The notes beneath the pieces are model-generated. The model was not told where the DNA came from and did not search any database. It saw nothing but the letters and a program-made list of their open reading frames with translations. A stretch of DNA of 64,000 nt from Vombatus ursinus. Its lineage: Eukaryota; Chordata; Mammalia; Diprotodontia; Vombatidae. Where the stretch lies: assembly GCF_900497805.2 (NCBI RefSeq), contig NW_020954548.1:4704224-4768223 (forward strand), written 5' to 3'. The first letter of the stretch is position 1. Every line of letters begins with the position of its first letter. This document shows positions 33,711-46,954 of the stretch, piece after piece. The position numbers and the translations under genes are program-made.

Positions 33711-34330
33711 TGCTCCTTTATCTTTCCTTCTTTTCATGCCAAATTGCTAGTATTAAAACAGAACAAACAATAATTTACACACTTAATGATAATTCACACA
33801 AAAATTATCAAATAAACATATAAAACTGGGGGTAAAATCTTAACCTAAACTCTAAACTTTTACCAAAGTAGAACCCCACCCCCCCAAAAAAGACAAAAAA
33901 CCACCACTCCTTCCAAACAAACAGATAAAACAACAAAACTGGAAAAAAAGTTTTTTTCTTTAATGCCCTCTTCCTGACTTGCAGTTTTAGTACCATTTTT
34001 TCTATTTTTTTTTGTCTTGTCCATACATCTCCTTTTTCCTCCTCCTCCTATTCCTTTCTTTTTTCTCCTCTTCGGCCCAGGACTCTCTGTTTTTTAAGAA
34101 TAACAAAAATAATTTCCAACTTTAATTTTTAATTCTCTTTAAGTCCTTTATATCTTTAACAGGGACAGGAGATACTTTTCTTCTTCTTTCTTCATAATAA
34201 TGTGTTGGCATGTTGCTCTTGTAATATCTTTATTCTACATTACTAATATAGATGCCTTTGCATATTTCCATGTATGCTTGTTAATTATCTTTCATTCCAC
34301 TTCTAGACCTGTTTCTGTCTCTGGAACTTC
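33711..34330. other. Unassigned AT-rich sequence
   Basis: Contains A- and T-runs and C/T-rich pieces but nothing assignable. Confidence 0.4.
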
Positions 34331-34559
34331 CAAATGATAATGTCTTATCCTGTGACATCCCTTAGGTCCTGGGGCTTTCTTGCCCTGGAAAATCCATGTA
34401 GCCAGGAAGCCTCAACATGAAATGTCCCTCTGTAAGTAAATTCTACCCGCTTGTCCCATTGATGAGTACCTTGGTGAGCATCCATTTTATGGACTGGCTG
34501 AGTCTCAGACTTCTTTCTTTTCTGGGCTATGTTTGTAACTTCCTAGATTCAAAACCTTC

Positions 34560-34765
34560 TCCTCACACCAGATACCTTCACAACCCCATCCTGCTCCACT
34601 AGCTTTTCAGCTCCTTTTCTGTCTTCCTCTATTAAAATGAAAGCTCCTTGAAGTCAAGAACTCATCCTTTTTTGTGTGTTTTTGCTTCTTTCTGTATTCT
34701 CAGCTCTTAGCATACTGCCTGACACAGTATAAGTGCTTAATAAATGCTTATATCCTTCCTTCCTT
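34560..34765 (+). mobile_element. L2-type 3' end
   Basis: 'AAATGAAAGCTCCTTGAAG', 'TCAGCTCTTAGCATACTGCC', 'GACACAGTATAAGTGCTTAATAAATGC'-type ending (34718-34747). The segment from about 34330 may belong to the same element. Confidence 0.6.
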
Positions 34766-34889
34766 CACAGCACACTATATTATCCAAAGACATTGATAAA
34801 TCATAAGTGATTTGTTTATTCACCAATTGCTGCACGTATAACTTGTTTTCAGCATCCAATCTGTAGTATTTATAATACAATAATATATG

Positions 34890-34966
34890 CGAAATGTTAC
34901 TATTATATAATATGTGTGTACATATGTATATACATATATGTGTACATACATATGTACATATAGATT
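34890..34966. repeat. TA/TG microsatellite
   Basis: Alternating TATATG and CATATG units. Confidence 0.85.
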
Positions 34967-34974
34967 TTTTTTAC

Positions 34975-35430
34975 AAATAGGTCATTTTTTTTCCTCCTTT
35001 TGGTGATTTTTAAAAACTGTCATTCAAAAAGTTAGGTTTTGTGAACTCATTCATAGTATCTTATTGTTCTCTAAAATGTCTATCCTAGTCTAGCATCCTA
35101 AAAAGAATCTATCAAAATGCACATTTGCTGATAGATCCTCTAACATTGGATTTTATCATTTTTTTTTGTTTTTGCCATCATAGTGGGTATAAGGTATTAT
35201 CTTAAGATTTTTCATTTGCATTTCTGTGATCATTAAGGAATTTGAGCATCATTTCATGTGGTATTAATATTTGTGTCTCTTCTTTGTAAATTGCTTTGAC
35301 TCTATTGGAGAGTCTTATCTTGGAGGCATGTGACATTTCCTTATAGATTGGTTTTTTTAAAAAAGCTACACATATTGCACTGCTGTATACATTTCTTTCA
35401 TGCATTTTACCACAGAATTACTATGCACAT
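34975..35430 (-). mobile_element. Old L1 ORF2 C-terminal fragment, antisense
   Basis: 'GTGGGTATAAGGTATTATC', 'TTTCATTTGCATTTCTGTGATC' and 'GAATTTGAGCATCATTTCATG' parallel the antisense L1 text at about 25985-26065. Confidence 0.6.
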
Positions 35431-35647
35431 ATATATGTAAGAATGTGTTTTTTTAAATAGGAACTTTTATGGAATGATATGTCCTTGTTCATTTCAGTTA
35501 ATACTCAAATAAAGACTGGATTAAAGTAAAATTTGTTTAATGTCATTAGCATCAATTATTCTTCTTACAGTTTGGTAAGGAGAATAATAAAAATGAGAAG
35601 TAACAAAGCTGGAATAGTTGATGAAGATTTAACTTTGAATTCAATAA

Positions 35648-35935
35648 AAATGTACACATGCATGTATATACATATACACATACATGCATGTATACATATA
35701 TACACATATACCCATATGCACATACATACATACATAATATATAATACATATTATAATATGTATTATATATAATATGTACAAAGTATTATATATAATGCAT
35801 TTGAAGTATTATATATGTATGTGTATATGTATATGTATATGTATAAATATACATATATACATAAATATATATACATATATAAGTATATACATATATATGT
35901 ATATGTGTGTGTGTATGTATATGTGTGTATGCATA

Positions 35936-35969
<34 letters not shown>

Positions 35970-36000
35970 CACACACACATATACTTATATATATATAAGT
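35648..36000. repeat. Long compound TA/TG/CA microsatellite
   Basis: About 350 bases of alternating purine-pyrimidine dinucleotides (TATACA, TATATG, GTGTGT, ATATAT). It explains the long open frames on both strands, whose products are only Tyr, Ile, Thr, His, Cys, Val and Met. Confidence 0.95.
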
Positions 36001-36362
36001 CCTGCCTCTGACACATATTGACTATATAAACTGGACCAGTTTCTTAACCTCTCGGTGTTCCAGGTAACTCTCTAAAAACATAAATCAGATTAGTTGCTTT
36101 TGTGTATTAGTAGAAGGAATTTTCTTGCCTGAAGCACCCTCCACCAATGAATCACAGTTCTAGATATACACACACACAAAGAAATAATGGTAGCTGCAGC
36201 AGCAACAACATAATAACTCATTGTTATCTCATAATTCACTATTATCTTTATCCATACAGAGCTTTCGGGTTTACAAGATGTTCTCACTACAATGCTGAAG
36301 GTAAAAGTATGAGCACTATCACCTCCATTCTACAGATAAGGAAATGATCGTTATAAGAAGTC

Positions 36363-36580
36363 TGGTGAAAGAGAGTGTGGTTTGGTGGACAGGATACTGA
36401 AAAAGGAGTAAAGAAGACATAAATTCAAATCCTACCTACAATTCTTATTAGTTTTCTTATCCTGGAAAAATCATACTACCACTCTATATCTGTTTCCTCA
36501 TGTAGTCAATGAATGCTTTAGGCTTTATGGCCTCTAAGGTCCCTTTCAACTCTAAATCCCTGATTCTATGATTTGTCCAG
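36363..36580 (+). mobile_element. THER1/MIR-type SINE
   Basis: 'GTGTGGTTTGGTGGACAGG', 'CATAAATTCAAATCCTACC', 'CTCATGTAGTCAATGAATGC' and the diagnostic 3' end 'GGCCTCTAAGGTCCCTTTC', 'AACTCTAAATCCCTGATTC'. Confidence 0.78.
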
Positions 36581-36639
36581 GGTCACACAGACAGTGACTG
36601 ATGTGGGATTCACTCTAGAGTGTTAAATTGTAGGTTAAC

Positions 36640-36835
36640 ATTTTACTTTTATTTAAAGATTTGTGAATTAAATGTGTTTCCTACAAGAAACATAATGTTA
36701 GAATCTGCTTTTCAGCATATTCTGTACTTTTGTTTCTTAGAGGGGAATTTAACCTGTTTCCATTTGGTATTTTAATCATTAAGGGTTTTTTTAATCATTC
36801 TATAATAGAATGCACACATTTATTTCTATCACTGA
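36640..36835 (-). mobile_element. Possible old L1 ORF2 fragment, antisense
   Basis: The 'TTTCCATTTGGTATTTTAATC' context resembles an antisense L1 ORF2 segment. It is weak and short. Confidence 0.3.
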
Positions 36836-38119
36836 TGAAACTTTTAAAAATGTACACAATGTTCTTATGTGTTATGTTAATAAAAGTGCATGTTATTTTA
36901 ATTTAGACTTTTTAATTATAAAGGACAGAAGATTTATTTTGGGAATAGCCTGCCACCCTGGCCTTTTGAAATTGTTTTCCCTTGTGTTTTTTCCCCCTTT
37001 CCCCTAAAACTTCCTTTAGTGAATTATACAAGGCTGAGAGTAAACTTGTATGTTTGAAACATCTGTTTTATTTTCATTTTTAAACACACTTATCTCGTCA
37101 GCTGGCACATTTGTTGTCAGAAGATTGTGTCATGTACATGGCAGGTATGTTTAATAAAGTTTTATTATATTGAATTGGAAGTTTTCTTGAAAGGGTAGTA
37201 CCTTTGTAAATGTTTTAGAATGTAATTGCTTCTCAATATCCTATCAACCATGCCAGATTTTGCTGAGTAGATAACCGTGAGACTTGGACTATACTTCATA
37301 CTGTTTTAAATGTTACATTTCAATTTCTACATTCCTCCTTGAAAAGTGCTTTGTGATTCTATTTGACATTTTTTGATAAATTATCTCTTTACTTAGATGT
37401 TCACTAGACATCTTAAACTCAGTATGTCCAAATGGAACTCATTATCTTTCCCATTAACTGTAACCCCCATCCTACCTTCCAAATTATTATAGAGGGCAAA
37501 ACCATCCTCTCTGTTAATCAAGCTCAAAACCTAGTAATCATTCTGGATTCCTTACTACCTCTCACTCCCTATATCCAATCTATTAATGAGTCCTGTTGAG
37601 ATTCCCCTTCTTCAACATTTCTCCAATATGCCCCATTCTCTTCTCTGACATAGTCACCACTCTAGTGAAGTCCCTTATTATGTGAAATCTAGTTTAATAT
37701 AATAGTCTGCTGGTGGGTCTCTCCCCACTCCAATTCATCCTCCATTAAGTCACTAAAGTGATTTTCTTTATTAAAGCACAGGTCCAATCATTTCACTCCA
37801 CTATTCAATAAACTCTAGTAGCTTTTTATTACCTCCAGGAAAAAAAAATCCTCTGTTTGACATTCAAAGCCCTTCATAAATTATACCCCTCCTGGTTTTC
37901 AAGTCTTCCTATGTCTTATTCCTGAAAAACAAGTACTCATCTCCCCATTAACCCTGGCTTCTTGGCTGTTCCAGGAACAATTCACTCCATTTCTATTCTC
38001 TACCTATTTTCTCCTGCTGTCTCCCATACCTGAAATGCTTTCCCTCTTTTGCTCATATTACTGACATCTCTGACTTCCTTTAAGTCCCAACTAAAGTCCC
38101 ACTTTCTATAGGAGGCCTC

Positions 38120-38128
38120 CTCCAATTC

Positions 38129-38130
<2 letters not shown>
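38120..38130. repeat. TSD of the RPS26 pseudogene, left copy
   Basis: CTCCAATTCTT. The partner at 38560-38570 is CTCCAATCCTT, with one mismatch. Confidence 0.75.
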
Positions 38131-38559
<429 letters not shown>

Positions 38560-38560
<1 letters not shown>

Positions 38561-38570
38561 TCCAATCCTT
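38560..38570. repeat. TSD of the RPS26 pseudogene, right copy
   Basis: CTCCAATCCTT, next to the pseudogene's 5' end. Host L2 text resumes immediately after it. Confidence 0.75.
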
Positions 38571-38645
38571 CTTAATCCCAGTGCTTTCCCTTTGTTGATT
38601 TCCCCCCCTATTTATCCTGTATATGTCTGCTTTGTATATATTTGC

Positions 38646-38890
38646 TTAGGGCAGCAAGGTACTGCAGTGAATAGGGCACAAGGGTCTGCAGTCAAGAACT
38701 GAGTTCAAATCTGACCTATGACACTAGCTGTGTGTCATAGCAAGTCACTTAACCCCATTTGCCTTACTTCCTCATCTGTAAAATGAGCTGGAGAAGGAAG
38801 TGCCAAATCACTCCAGTATCTCTGGACCCCAAATGGGGTCACAAAGAGTCAAACATAACTGAACAATGAGTTAACAGCAAGAACAACAAC
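38646..38890 (+). mobile_element. CORE-SINE, long form, nested in L2
   Basis: 'GGCAGCAAGGTACTGCAGTG' head, 'GAGTTCAAATCTGACC', 'CAAGTCACTTAACCCCATTTG', 'CTCATCTGTAAAATGAGCTG', 'CCAAATGGGGTCACAAAGAG' and a CAACAACAAC-type end. 'ATATTTG' repeats at both flanks are a possible short TSD. Confidence 0.92.
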
Positions 38891-39039
38891 ACATATTTGA
38901 TTGTATATTGTTTCCCTCATTGCATTACACGCTCCTTGAGAGTAGAGGCTGTCTTTTGCTGCTTTTTGTATCCCAAGCACTTAGAACAGTGCATGACATA
39001 CAGTAAGATCTTAGTAAATGTTTATTGATTGATGTTTCT

Positions 39040-39780
39040 TATTACTACTTTGTACTATTTTCTTTTTTACCTCATTTTTGCATATTTAGAATTCTAGGTA
39101 TTAGCTTCTTCCCTGTTGGGGTCTTGTGGTTCCTTCCTCTTTGTAGTTCATCAGTTGTTGTTTTTTTTTTTTCTCCATTCTAGGAAATTTCTTAGGAAAT
39201 ATTTTTGAAGTTATCTGGGATGTTAGTACTCTTGAAGATGCTGTGATCTATACTCAAGTCTGTCAGTTGAATATATGAGTTTTCTAATAGTTTAGATAAT
39301 TCAACTATTTTTGAGCCTGCATTTCCAGCTGTTCTGCACTGTGTATTTCTACTTGTAAGTCTACTATTGCTTTATTGATTTTTGAAAAGTTTCTGAATTA
39401 TTTTTTATGTTGACCATATAATTTATTACTTAGTTGCATTTTTTCTGTCTCAATTCTTGCTTAATACCTTTTAATTTTTTCTACTTTATTAAAGCTTATT
39501 TGATTTTATTATTTCTTTAGCAATGACAGTTGTTACTTAATTTCTTTAAATGTGATGTTTTTTCACCTGTAGATTTGCTAGGTATCTTGTCTTCTTAACC
39601 TTAATTACTGCTTCTAACATTTTAGGTGATTGTTTTTAACTATATTTTAAAATTGCATGTGTCTTGTGTCCATTTTTCCATATGTGTGTATATACATGTA
39701 TGGATCAATTCCCCTCTTCCTTTTCATTTCTACTTACTTTATTTTTGTTGAGTACTTTAGGAATCTTACATAAATTAGTC
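39040..39780. other. Unassigned T-rich sequence
   Basis: T-rich on the plus strand. It is reminiscent of antisense L1 ORF1 5' regions but not assignable. Confidence 0.4.
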
Positions 39781-39789
39781 CCAAATCCA

Positions 39790-40595
39790 AATATCCACTA
39801 TGATCTCGTTGTTCATTGAACTCCATACTTGGACTGCTGTTCATCTCCATATGGATGTTCTGTTAACTTGTTAAATTAAACGTTTTCAAAATATAATTGA
39901 TTACTCTCTCTCAATCTGTTCCATCCCCTTCCTCCCACCAATAACTCCCTTATTTCAATTAAGAAAATTTTAATCCTTTTAGTGGCCAAGTTTCAGAACC
40001 TCCTATTCATCTTGGATTCTTCCTTTGATCTCTTTGCTCCATAGTCAGACAGTTTGTTATATCTTGACAATCTTACCTTGATCCCATCTCTTCTAACCAT
40101 TCCTTTCCCTGTACTGATATGGGGGCTTACCCTAATTCAGGTCCTTTTTCTCTTTCCATTTGTGACTGTACTAGTCTCCTAATTCATCTCTATTCTTCTA
40201 GTTTCTCCTCTTTATAATGAATCATTCCTCATTATTGCCAAAGTAATAATCCCAAGGCACATGCCTAATTATTTTGCTTGTGCTTAGAAATACTCAGTGG
40301 CTCCCTACTTCCTCTAGGAAAGAAAGTAAAAAGTGATTAAATGTGGCATTGAATGCCCCCACAATTTATCCATAAACTATCTTTCCGAGATTTCCATATT
40401 ATGGTTCTTCATACACTTGTATTCTAGACAAAGTGGCCCATTACTTCTTTGCTGAATGTGGTTTTCTGTCTTCTCTGCTCTTGAATTGACTGTTGCTAGA
40501 ACCCATGCTTAGAATGCACTACCATCTTCCCTTTTCCACTTAGAATGGTTAGATTCCTTCATAGCTTGGTTAAGGGACCTGCAAAGATAACAGAG
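39790..40595 (+). mobile_element. Old L2/CR1-type LINE fragment
   Basis: 'CTATTCATCTTGGATTCTTCC', 'TACTCAGTGGCTCCCTACTTCC' and 'GAATGCCCCCACAATTTATCC' follow the L2 ORF2 end and 3' UTR pattern. The 3' terminal part is missing. Confidence 0.6.
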
Positions 40596-40599
40596 TTAA

Positions 40600-42540
40600 G
40601 AGTGGTAGGAAAGAGTGAACCAACTAGTTTCTCTCTTGATCTCTTTCTGTCCTGGGGAGTAACTTTATGAATAAATTTATCATAAATTCTTACTGTATAT
40701 GTATAATGCAACTTAAAGAGCACACCCCCAAATAGGATATTGCAAGTCAGAAATGTTTTTCTTAATTGGGATTAACACATGTGTACATGTATGCACTTGC
40801 AGTTGTTATGATACTTTTGCTTTGTTGTTATATTTATGAATGTTGGGAAGAGCTTCACTGTATGATTCTCCATCTCCAAGCCTATAGAGTTGTACAAGGT
40901 CAGGTAAGTAGCCCCTCTGCCATATGGCTACTATATACAAACAAGCTTAAAATGTAAGTGATAAGCTGGATCAGCTCTGTTTTTTTTTATTTTGTTTATA
41001 AATAAAGATGTCTAAATCCCTCAGTGAAAAAACATTTAGAAGCAGAGGCCAAAGGGTACACTTTGTGTCCAGCAAACACTGGAAGGTTCATAGCAGGGAT
41101 TAACATGAAGGGAATGAGAGATGATGCCTCAGAAGCAGATCTTCTAACATATAAAGGACCACAGGCAGAACTCATAAGCAGGATAACTTTTCCTTCAGAT
41201 ATTTGGTGCTTTGCTTCTGTATGGTTCTACACAGGCAGGGAGGAGATGTACTCTTCTAGGGAAAAGCACTTATGGTAGAAGTGAAGAGTGCCACATCTTA
41301 CCCTGATTTAGAACCAAACCATTATGGAACATGTCTCCTTTATTTTGCTGAGTTTGAACAAAAGTAGAAGAAGGACACATAAATTTGTGTATACTGCTTT
41401 TGTTTCCTTCCCACAAGAAGCACATTACTTTCAGTGTTTTCAGTTTTCTGAGGGGGGGATGATTTTTCCATCTCCTTGAGGATTACTGAGCAAAATAATG
41501 ACCTGTTCCTATAGAAAGCAATTGCCCTACAACAAACTATCTCACTAGCCCACAGGGCTTATCCCACAGGTAAAGTATGATGGCATGCATATAGCAGACC
41601 CCTGAGGAACCAAAGGCACCAGAGCCAAGGTGCTTTGTTATAACCAGAGATCTACTCTCTCCCTTCTTTGTTTGAAATAACTGGTTTTTTGCTCACAGGA
41701 TTATGAGGGGTGGGGAGGGATGTGCATCTTGTGGCACTTTGCATTGCTTTCTTATCCCTGGACAACATGCATAAAACTTAAACCCAGTTATGGGAAGTGA
41801 TAATGGAATAACTACCTTTTCTTTTTTTGCTGTACAGGTCCATATACCTCCCAGCATTTTTCTTTGGACCTTCCTTTTTCCTTTATACAGTCTCTACTTT
41901 CAAGGACTCTATAATCTAGAATGCAAGATAAGACATGCATGAGAATAATACAAGACAATATATATTTATATATATATATATTACCATTGAAAGATATATA
42001 CATGTATGTATACATAAATATGTGCATATATATGCAACTATATATAGCTCTTTATTATTGGCTTCTCTCTGCACCAACATCGAATCATAGTATATTGCTT
42101 CTCCAAGGACACATCAAAATATTCTCAGTGCAAGAAAGTGTAGTGATTTAAAGCTTCGCTACAATGTGCTTCTTCCTTTCAGTTTCAAACATTACCTTTA
42201 TGCCTTAGAAATTGTAACTTAAAAGGGCTAAAATGCAAACAACTGTATCCAAGGCTTTGTGGATTTACAAAAGTAGGCAAGGTTATAACAGGATGATTTA
42301 AATCTGGCCTGGTTAAAGGGGAAGCAAAAATATCAGAGGCAAAGGGTATCAACAAAAAGGCATGGAATAAGGAAAGATACCAAGTCAAGAAGATTGAATC
42401 TGCAGGGTTAGAGGTAAATTAATGTGTGCTCAGGAAGCATAACTACTGAACAAAGGGTAGCAGAATGTGAGCTGTAGTTTTTATAAGAACCAAGAACCTT
42501 TTTTAATCCTGGGCTCCTGAGATTTCCATGAATTATCTGA
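40600..42540. other. Unassigned sequence
   Basis: About 1.9 kb with no recognised repeat except a TA-rich microsatellite at about 41950-42050. Open frames of 60-84 codons (e.g. 41024-41278) carry no motif I know. Confidence 0.4.
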
Positions 42541-42554
42541 TGAGAGGAGGTTAC

Positions 42555-42745
42555 CGGGTAATAGATCATTTGCTTTGGAGTGAAAGAACCTGTGTTCAAA
42601 TCCCACCTATAATCCTTACAATCTCTGTTAACTTGGACAGATTACAACTTCCTTAGACCTCAATTTCTCCACATGCAAGATGAGTTGGTTACACTAGATG
42701 TACTCTGAGTCTTCTTCCACCTTCTGTATCTGTGATCTTATGTGC
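42555..42745 (+). mobile_element. THER1/MIR-type SINE
   Basis: 'GAACCTGTGTTCAAATCCC', 'CCTCAATTTCTCCACATGC', and a THER-like end 'TGTACTCTGAGTCTTCTTCC' with 'TCTGTATCTGTGATCTTATG'. Confidence 0.68.
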
Positions 42746-42774
42746 ATGAGATGGTGTATTGTATTGTAACAGAG

Positions 42775-42955
42775 AGGTCAGTTTGGCTATAATGTAGGGT
42801 ATAGCAATGAGTGTAATGCAAGAGGAGGCTAGAAAGCTATGTGAGAGCCAGGTAGTTAAGTCCTTTAAAAACCAAAAGGAGTAGTTTATGTTTTATCCTA
42901 GAGGAAATATGGAACCACTGAAGTTTATTTAGTGGGCAAGTGACAAGAAAATATC
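42775..42955 (-). mobile_element. L2 fragment, antisense
   Basis: 'GAGAGCCAGGTAGTTAAG', 'GGAACCACTGAAGTTTATTTAG' and 'GGGCAAGTGACAAG' fit antisense L2 text (consensus 'GGAGCCACTGGAGTTTATTGAG'). Confidence 0.65.
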
Positions 42956-42984
42956 TGTCGTCAGTGATCTGTATTCTCAAGTAC

Positions 42985-43017
42985 ACACATGTATATGTAT
43001 ATATGTGTGTGTGTGTG

Positions 43018-43050
<33 letters not shown>

Positions 43051-43051
43051 A
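42985..43051. repeat. TG/TA microsatellite
   Basis: TATATGTGTGTG-type alternating run. Confidence 0.93.
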
Positions 43052-44160
43052 GCTATGTGACATCTGTAACAATATAAAGGGAAAAATGATCCATTTAAGA
43101 AGTCTGAATTGTGAATTGGGCATCTATTGATTCCTGAATCATTCCATATTAGTGATTCCTGAAGCAAGGAGGAAACTTGATTTAATTTAAAATTTCTATA
43201 AAAAAGCTGTAACCACTATGGAATAAACTTACCCAGTGGAGGATTCTAGAATCCCTCCAGGGGAACTAAGAGAGGACAGATCTTGGTTTTAACCTGGGTA
43301 TGTTAAATCTGAAAAAGAAAATTCTTACATGATGACTCAATTTCCTTCCTCTTCCTTCTACTGTAGCCTCAAGATACTTGAGACTACTGCAATGACAGAG
43401 AACAACACATACATGAACTAAAATACAATAACAGAAAGCAGTATGGGATTGTTGATGACTGACAGGAAGGAGATTAAAGCAAAAGACATCTGAACGACTA
43501 GTTAGAATCTGCATAACTGATGGCTGATGCGGGCCATTAACATGTGTAGCAGGCTACTCCTTTAGGTTGACGGCAGTATAAATTCTGCCAACAGAAGTCA
43601 CCCAGCTTCACTGCTAAATAAAATACAAATAGCCTAGTTATTTAACTGAATACAATTGCATTATTAACTATAAAATTGAGAGATCATGCTTTATTTCTCA
43701 GGTCTCCCTTCTCAAACTCCAAACTGTACAATTCTGCCACACAGATGCAATCTAGATAGAATGGAAAATATAAAACAAATAAACAAAGAATATAACTTTA
43801 AGAACAAAAGATTATCTTATCTGGTAGGTACTGACCCACACTGACTGATCCTGCACCTCTTACTTACTTTCAGATACTTTTGCTTAAAGATTATTAAAAC
43901 TATGCATATAGATATGAAATCAATATATAGGTAGTGTCACATTTCTCCCCCATCCCTAAAGTTTCAGTTTAATATTATTTTGTAAGAATCATTCCTTTAT
44001 TATTGTAGAATTTTTTACCTACACTGATCAGAAATTTATTTGATAAAGAGAAAATTTCAGCATAAAGAGGCTCTAGAGAGGCATGATACTCAAGCAGTTC
44101 ACAATATAATAGGAAACAAAAAGCCATTAAAAAGATAATTAGCAAAGACCTTGAAACACA
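43052..44160. other. Unassigned sequence
   Basis: Nothing recognised and no coding signal. Confidence 0.4.
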
Positions 44161-44164
44161 GTAC

Positions 44165-44613
44165 ATGCCCACTGAGAATGGCTAAACATGGTACATGGAT
44201 ACAATGGAATATCACAGTATTGTGAGAAACAATAAGTATCATGAATACATAGAAACATGAAAAGATTTACATGGATTGATGCAAAGTGAAGCAAACAGAA
44301 CTAGGAAAACAATATACACAATGATGACAACAAGGTATTAAAAATTAAAAAAAAAAACTAATGTAGAAAAATAATTGAAACTGAAAGCTATTGAAATTAA
44401 AATGATCCAGATTAGACTCAGGGAATAGAGAGAAAATATACCTTTCCACAGCATTGCAGAGATGGGAGACCATGGGTGCATAACACCCTGTACATAACAT
44501 CAGATTTCACTAATATGATGGCTAGTTTTGTTTATTTTTTCTTCACTAATTTTCTTTGCTTTAAGGAATGACTCTCTGGCAGGATTGTAGGTGAAGGATA
44601 CCATAGTAAATGT

Positions 44614-44669
<56 letters not shown>

Positions 44670-44725
44670 TATACCTATATAATTATATATATATGAAATT
44701 TTATTTTAAAAATTAAAAGCAGATA
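44165..44725 (+). mobile_element. Old L1 3' end with (AT)n in its tail
   Basis: 'GGCTAAACATGGTACATGG', 'ATGGAATATCACAGTATTG', 'GGATTGATGCAAAGTGAAGC', 'AACAGAACTAGGAAAAC', 'GAGATGGGAGACCATGGGTG' and 'GAATGACTCTCTGGCAGG' follow an older marsupial L1 3' end family. The same family is at 54790-55194. An (AT)n/(AC)n tract (44620-44697) sits where the tail should be, and 'AATTTTATTTTAAAAATTAAAA' type sequence ends it. Confidence 0.72.
44620..44697. repeat. (AT)n-(AC)n compound microsatellite
   Basis: About 18 AT units, then AC units, then AT-rich sequence. Confidence 0.96.
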
Positions 44726-45650
44726 TCCAATTGTTTTGACCCATTTTTTGCTTGATAATAAGGGGAATCTATTTCAGGCAATGTATTTTGGTGGTAGTTA
44801 ACACACTTCTCAGGTAGAAAAATTGATGTCTTCAGATTGGTCCAGCTTTTATACCACCTGAGGATAGTATAAACAGCCAGAAATCGATTGCCTGCCAACT
44901 AATTCTGCTTAATCAGCACTAATTTGTTTACACTTGAAATCAGTCAATATGCCTTCCACTATTTTCCAATCAGGATGCTCCTGGGGGAAAAATCTTTCAA
45001 AAGCCTTTGGGAATCACAAATCCCAGTTCTGTTTTGCCACATAGAGAAGGTTTAGGAGGATTGTACCACTTATACATGGCTTAATGAATGGAGGGGATCA
45101 CAATTTAAGAATCTTTACCTTGTTGCAGTTGTAGCCTTTCTAGATGTGGGATGAGTGGGGAAAGCCTGAATCTATTCTCCAAACCACTAGTGATAGACTC
45201 AAATAGAAATAGGGGCCACTAATCAGTATATGAGGATCCCTGTGGGACACATGTTGACACAGTTTTAAAATTTAATATTACTAAAAATTAACATTACTTA
45301 TGTTTTTATTGTACTTTTACTTATATTGTTACATATTTCCCAATTATCTTTCACTCTGGTTTAGGCTGCACTGTGGAGTCTTGTGGGCTGCATGCAGCAT
45401 ATGGGATGTGATTTTGACACCTCCATAGTCTAAATAACCTTAGATGGGGTATCTCAGTAGTCTCAATACTGCTTTAAACTTTAATAACCACACTATACCA
45501 ATAACTTTAGGAAACCTCATATTATTAATAGAATAGGGCAATTCAAGAAGGACTCTTTTAAAGTTTATATATTGTTTTTGTTTCAAATGATGATAAAGAA
45601 AAAATATTCAGTACTTAATCTAAAGATAAGTTATTCTAAATTATTAATAA
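44726..45650. other. Unassigned sequence
   Basis: Nothing recognised. Confidence 0.4.
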
Positions 45651-45654
45651 TTTA

Positions 45655-45868
45655 CAAAACATTTTATATTCATTGGCTCATTATATTTAAAAAAAATTCT
45701 TATAAAACAAGGAGTACAAGTATTGTTATTCCCAATTTTACAGAGGCACTTGAACTTCAGAGATATAGTGATTGTCAAAGGTCATACAATAAATGATTAA
45801 TCTGGGATTTGTACCCAGGTTTTCTGAATTTAAGACAGTGTTCTTGTCATTATATTACACTACTGTTC
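45655..45868 (-). mobile_element. MIR-type SINE, antisense
   Basis: 'CCCAATTTTACAGAGGCAC', 'AAAGGTCATACAATAAATG', 'TGGGATTTGTACCCAGG' and 'AAGACAGTGTTCTTGTCATT' correspond to antisense MIR. Confidence 0.62.
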
Positions 45869-46620
45869 TTGTCATCTTTGGAATATTCTTCTTTGTTGCT
45901 TCTTACTCAAAGAGGTATAAACAATTTTCTTATCAACTTTCAAGACATTAACTTTTATTCCTTTTAAATATTTTCCTCAATTTAAAGATTTGACTTTTTA
46001 TCATCAGAGAAAAATCATCTAGATAGGGGATTTTTTGATCCAAAACCACTCACTAAACCCTATACCCTTAATTCAGATTCAGTTAATTCAAATGAATCCA
46101 CTTATTAGATCCTTATATGGAATTTACATGTATCTGCTGGAAGTTACAAAAATAAATCAATGACCTATAAATTTGTTGGTACAAGGATGCCCCCATGGGG
46201 ATTTCCTATATCAACACATATAACTGTAATTTAGTTAGGCTAAAAGATTGCGTTCTCCACAGAATTACTCTTCTGATCATAACCTAACAGTGAATTCTCA
46301 AGGGCTATGGATGGCCTGTCTTCGTGTGAAAAGGCTTCTTACACAGGTTTGGTATTGAACTGCATCTTTTTCATCCTATGACCAGCCAAGGCAAGTTTCA
46401 TGAGTTTCAGTACTAGGTTGACTTCAGGGTGCTAAATGTTTTAGACACAGTGATTCTGATAGATTATCTATTAAGATGTAGAAAAATGGCAAGATGGGTT
46501 GACAAATGAAATCACAATTCCTCAAATTCTTGAAGTAAGACTGAGTATCTCTATGTGGTCATGCATTGTGGCAGAGACCCAGAAAGAGCTGTACTATCAT
46601 ACACATAACAATAGTTGAAA

Positions 46621-46870
46621 GGCAACTGGGTGGAGCAGTAGATAGAATGTTGGCCTTGGGATAAAGAAAAATTGATTTCAAATCATGCAGAAGACACATA
46701 CTAGTAGTTGTGCAACCATGGAAAGTTATCTACGTCTGTCAGTCTTGGTTTCCTCTTCTGGAAAATAGTGATATAATATCATCTAATTCACAGATTTGTT
46801 GTGAGGAACAAATGAAACGATTTGTGTAAAAAGCTTTATGGACTTTAAAGTGCTTGATAAATATTAGCTA
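46621..46870 (+). mobile_element. MIR/CORE-SINE
   Basis: 'GGCAACTGGGTGGAGCAG' head, 'TGGTTTCCTCTTCTGG', 'ATTCACAGATTTGTTGTGAGG' and 'GACTTTAAAGTGCTTGATAAA' in order, near full length. Confidence 0.82.
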
Positions 46871-46954
46871 TAATCATCATCAACATCATTATCACTATTG
46901 AATAGGCTGGACCTAGTCTTACAGTTATGAAATAAGTGTAGAAAGGGATTGAAC

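Noticed and set aside
35533-36021. Several overlapping open frames on both strands
   Set aside because: They read only microsatellite dinucleotides. The same applies to 27256-27513, 50028-50230 and 55762-56083.
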